Source of the DNA: Candidatus Gastranaerophilales bacterium
Lineage (GTDB): Bacteria; Cyanobacteriota; Vampirovibrionia; Gastranaerophilales; Gastranaerophilaceae
Length of the DNA: 17,160 nucleotides
NCBI GenBank assembly: GCA_021199975.1
Contig: JAJQHF010000145.1
Location: 1-17,160 of the forward strand
Direction: 5' to 3'
Part shown: in pieces, positions 15,926-17,160 of the stretch
Position numbering within the stretch: position 1 is the stretch's first letter
Layout: the number at the start of each line of letters is the position of its first letter
Position numbers and translations under genes: made by a program
Notes under the pieces: generated by a model
The model's input: the letters and a program-made list of their open reading frames with translations, nothing else
Told to the model about the DNA's origin: nothing
The model's database searches: none

Positions 15926-15940
15926 TCGTAGTTACTACGA
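15926..15940. promoter_or_regulatory. Perfect 15-base palindrome, candidate operator between purA and an XRE gene
   Basis: TCGTAGTTACTACGA is a perfect palindrome around a central T. It sits six bases after a plus-strand TATAAT (15915-15920), thus on a possible transcription start, and 46 bases before the XRE ATG. A repressor of the neighbouring XRE gene is the natural candidate to bind it. Confidence 0.5.
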
Positions 15941-15952
15941 CTGTAATCGCTT

Positions 15953-15977
15953 GTTACTAATAACATTCTCGTATATT
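15953..15977 (+). promoter_or_regulatory. Second inverted repeat and -10-like element before the XRE gene
   Basis: GTTACTAATAAC (15953-15964; arms GTTA/TAAC) repeats the GTTACTA core of the nearby palindrome. TATATT (15972-15977) follows and is only eight bases before the ATG at 15986. A TTGTTA at 15951-15956 is a possible -35, but the 15-base spacing is short. No Shine-Dalgarno is visible, so a leaderless start is possible. Confidence 0.3.
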
Positions 15978-15985
15978 CTCTAAAT

Positions 15986-16327
15986 ATGAATTATAGTGAA
16001 AAAGAAATAATGAAAAATTTTGGGAAAAAAGTTAAGAAGTATAGAAAACTTCTTAATTTAACACAACAGCAGCTTGCCGATAAATGCGGCTGCAGTGCTC
16101 AGACTATATCGGGTACAGAAACAGGATATAGCTTCCCTTCCTCTGATATATTATTTAAATTATCTTTTTCTTTAAATGTTCCATTGGCATATTTGTTTAA
16201 TTTTGATGACAGGCAATTAGATAATGAGGAATTTTATTTTATTATTAAAAATTCTGTGAATAAACTAGATAAGAAAGATAAGGATTTACTGATTAAAATA
16301 CTAAAATGTATAGCGGAGCAACAGTAA
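15986..16327 (+). CDS. XRE-family HTH regulator with a short C-terminal tail
   Basis: The product has 113 residues. The HTH_3 domain spans about 12-70: 'FGKKVKKYRKLLNLTQQQLA', then 'CGCSAQTISGTETGYSFPS', and the closing 'KLSFSLNVPLAYLF'. The usual 'ISxIExG' reads 'ISGTETG', with a threonine where Ile is normal. The tail (about 78-113, 'NSVNKLDKKDKDLLIKILKCIAEQQ') is a probable dimerisation helix. The gene is preceded by palindromes likely to be its operator and diverges from purA. It converges with a second XRE gene, with 12 bases between their stops. Its targets are unknown; the cluster it opens looks like an accessory or mobile-element control region, but that is inference. Confidence 0.85.
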   Translation: MNYSEKEIMKNFGKKVKKYRKLLNLTQQQLADKCGCSAQTISGTETGYSFPSSDILFKLSFSLNVPLAYLFNFDDRQLDNEEFYFIIKNSVNKLDKKDKDLLIKILKCIAEQQ

Positions 16328-16339
16328 TAACTCGGTTTT

Positions 16340-16669
16340 TTATAATGTATTTCGTTTTATAAATAAGTTAATGCTTTCAATAAAGTATTTTGCATCATTG
16401 TCACTAAGCTGTTCAATTTTAAATTCAAGTGATTGTTTATAATTTTTTTTAATTCTTTCGTTATCAAAAGAAAATAAATCTTTATAATCTACCCCCAATG
16501 CCATTTTAAACTTTTCAACAGTTTTAAAAGAAGGACATATTTTTCCGCTTTCAATTCTAGCAATCGAATTTCTGTGTAAACCAACCTTTTCAGCCAATTC
16601 TTCTTGTGAAAGCATTAATGATTCTCTTATTGTTTTTAATTTTTTTCCAAATTTTGTATTTAGCCCCAT
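16340..16669 (-). CDS. XRE-family HTH regulator
   Basis: The product has 109 residues. The HTH_3 domain spans about 7-66 with canonical spacing: 'FGKKLKTIRESLMLSQEELA', then 'VGLHRNSIARIESGKICPS', then 'VEKFKMALGVDYKDLF'. The C-terminal part (about 70-109, 'YKQSLEFKIEQLSDNDAKYFIESINLFI') is helical, and its layout resembles that of the convergent XRE protein although the sequences differ. ATG 16669 is the only sensible start; a Shine-Dalgarno is not visible. It diverges from the LuxR-type HTH gene across a 137-base region holding a palindrome and three ATTAC(A/G) repeats, probably the control region for both. Confidence 0.87.
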   Translation of the reverse strand: MGLNTKFGKKLKTIRESLMLSQEELAEKVGLHRNSIARIESGKICPSFKTVEKFKMALGVDYKDLFSFDNERIKKNYKQSLEFKIEQLSDNDAKYFIESINLFIKRNTL

Positions 16670-16748
16670 AGTGAAAGTTTAATTTATATTTTTTACAACT
16701 TCCATAACTCATTACGATTACATATATTACACACTATTGCGTAAATAT

Positions 16749-16762
16749 TAGCCACATGGCTA
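16749..16762. promoter_or_regulatory. Palindrome in the divergent XRE / LuxR-type intergenic region
   Basis: TAGCCACATGGCTA has perfect 6-base arms (TAGCCA/TGGCTA) around CA. It lies 45 bases before the ATG of the LuxR-type gene and 79 bases before that of the XRE gene, and is G+C richer than its surroundings. On the other side are ATTACG, ATTACA and ATTACA at 16711, 16717 and 16726. It is a plausible dimer-binding operator; the binder is unknown. Confidence 0.4.
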
Positions 16763-16806
16763 CTATTAAATCAATAATTTTGGGCATATTATACAAATAA
16801 GGTCGT

Positions 16807-17076
16807 ATGATACTCGATAATATTTATATTAAAATTATGAAAGAAAATTTTTATTCCGATTATAATCTTAAAAATGACAGAATATTTTACCTTCTTCTAA
16901 GTGGTATGACGTATAGAGAAATTGCAAACAAATATTATCTTAGACAATATTATAAGGTTTCTTCTCTTATACGAAATATGTTAAAAGAATTAAACCTGCA
17001 AAACAGACGCCAACTTGTATATTATGCATATAAGAAAAATTTAATTGATAATCCGAGTAAAGTTTATGAATATTGA
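16807..17076 (+). CDS. Small LuxR/GerE-type helix-turn-helix protein
   Basis: This 89-residue protein consists of little more than one DNA-binding domain. 'FYLLLSGMTYREIANKYYL' (27-45) matches the 'xLxxGxsxkEIAxxL' opening of LuxR/GerE domains. 'VSSLIRNMLKELNLQNRRQLVYYAYKKNLI' (51-80) matches the recognition helix and closing 'iyxKLgvxnRxqlvxxA' segment. No receiver or ligand-binding domain is attached, so it is either an orphan regulator or related to sigma-region-4-like HTH proteins. ATG 16807 follows AAGG by about four bases; an in-frame ATG at 16837 is a possible alternative. Its end overlaps the next gene by 11 bases, so the two are probably co-translated and functionally linked. Confidence 0.75.
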   Translation: MILDNIYIKIMKENFYSDYNLKNDRIFYLLLSGMTYREIANKYYLRQYYKVSSLIRNMLKELNLQNRRQLVYYAYKKNLIDNPSKVYEY

Positions 17077-17160
17077 ATCAGAATTAACCACGATTGAAAA
17101 AGAAATAATGATTACACTAATTGAAGGCAGAGGTTCTGCTTTTATTACAGAATTTTATGA
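17066..17160 (+). CDS. Unidentified gene, cut by the window end
   Basis: An ATG at 17066, inside the last codons of the LuxR-type gene and in another frame, opens a reading frame still open at the right edge (31 complete codons). It begins MNIESELTTIEKEIMITLIE and continues GRGSAFITEFYE. The visible part is acidic and predicted helical, with no signal peptide or membrane segment. I do not recognise it. The 11-base overlap suggests one operon with the HTH gene. A clear Shine-Dalgarno is not seen. Confidence 0.55.
   Translation, partial: MNIESELTTIEKEIMITLIEGRGSAFITEFY

Noticed and set aside
1..17160. tRNA, rRNA, CRISPR array, insertion sequence or transposase
   Set aside because: No cloverleaf, regularly spaced repeats, transposase motif or terminal inverted repeats were recognised by eye on either strand.

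Overview
This AT-rich window (roughly one third G+C) is dense with chromosomal genes from a diderm bacterium: it has an outer-membrane efflux protein, an RND pump and an O-antigen-ligase-like protein. The mix of a cyanobacterial-type GlgC, a cyanobacteria-like PurA N-terminus and a prepilin of the FTLSE type with a C-terminal 'NG..kPN..GkDiF' block suggests a non-photosynthetic relative of Cyanobacteria (Gastranaerophilales / 'Melainabacteria'). That placement is inference from protein style, not from a phylogeny.

Layout. (1) 1-2579, plus strand: the C-terminal part of an O-antigen ligase-like membrane protein, then sucC and sucD (succinyl-CoA ligase). Each junction is a one-base TAATG overlap. 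(2) 2580-2740: a G+C-elevated, strongly foldable gap ending in a terminator-like hairpin, a candidate structured RNA. (3) 2751-9436, minus strand: a complete tripartite efflux operon in the order marR, adaptor, RND pump, outer-membrane factor. It is preceded by a consensus promoter with an inverted-repeat operator. (4) 9451-13033, minus strand: lepA, glgC and a membrane-anchored thioredoxin-like gene, tightly packed. (5) 13056-14123: a small XRE regulator divergent from a type IV-pilin-like gene. Two nearly identical 15-base sites lie on the two presumed -10 regions. (6) 14135-14527: a stranded C-terminal fragment of clpX, the purA terminator and a doubtful 31-codon ORF. (7) 14528-15823: purA. 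(8) 15926-17160: an accessory-looking cluster of three small regulators (XRE, XRE, LuxR/GerE-type HTH) with several palindromes, followed by a gene cut by the window end.

Working together: MarR probably represses its own operon and so drug efflux. The XRE protein at 13056-13292 probably controls itself and the pilin gene. The housekeeping genes (sucCD, lepA, glgC, purA) are ordinary. The unusual signals are the clpX remnant, the structured gap after sucD, the paired XRE operators, promoters lying so close to start codons that leaderless mRNAs are likely, and the regulator cluster at the right edge. That cluster may be the start of a mobile or otherwise accessory region whose effectors lie outside the window. 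No complete new system can be demonstrated from this window alone.
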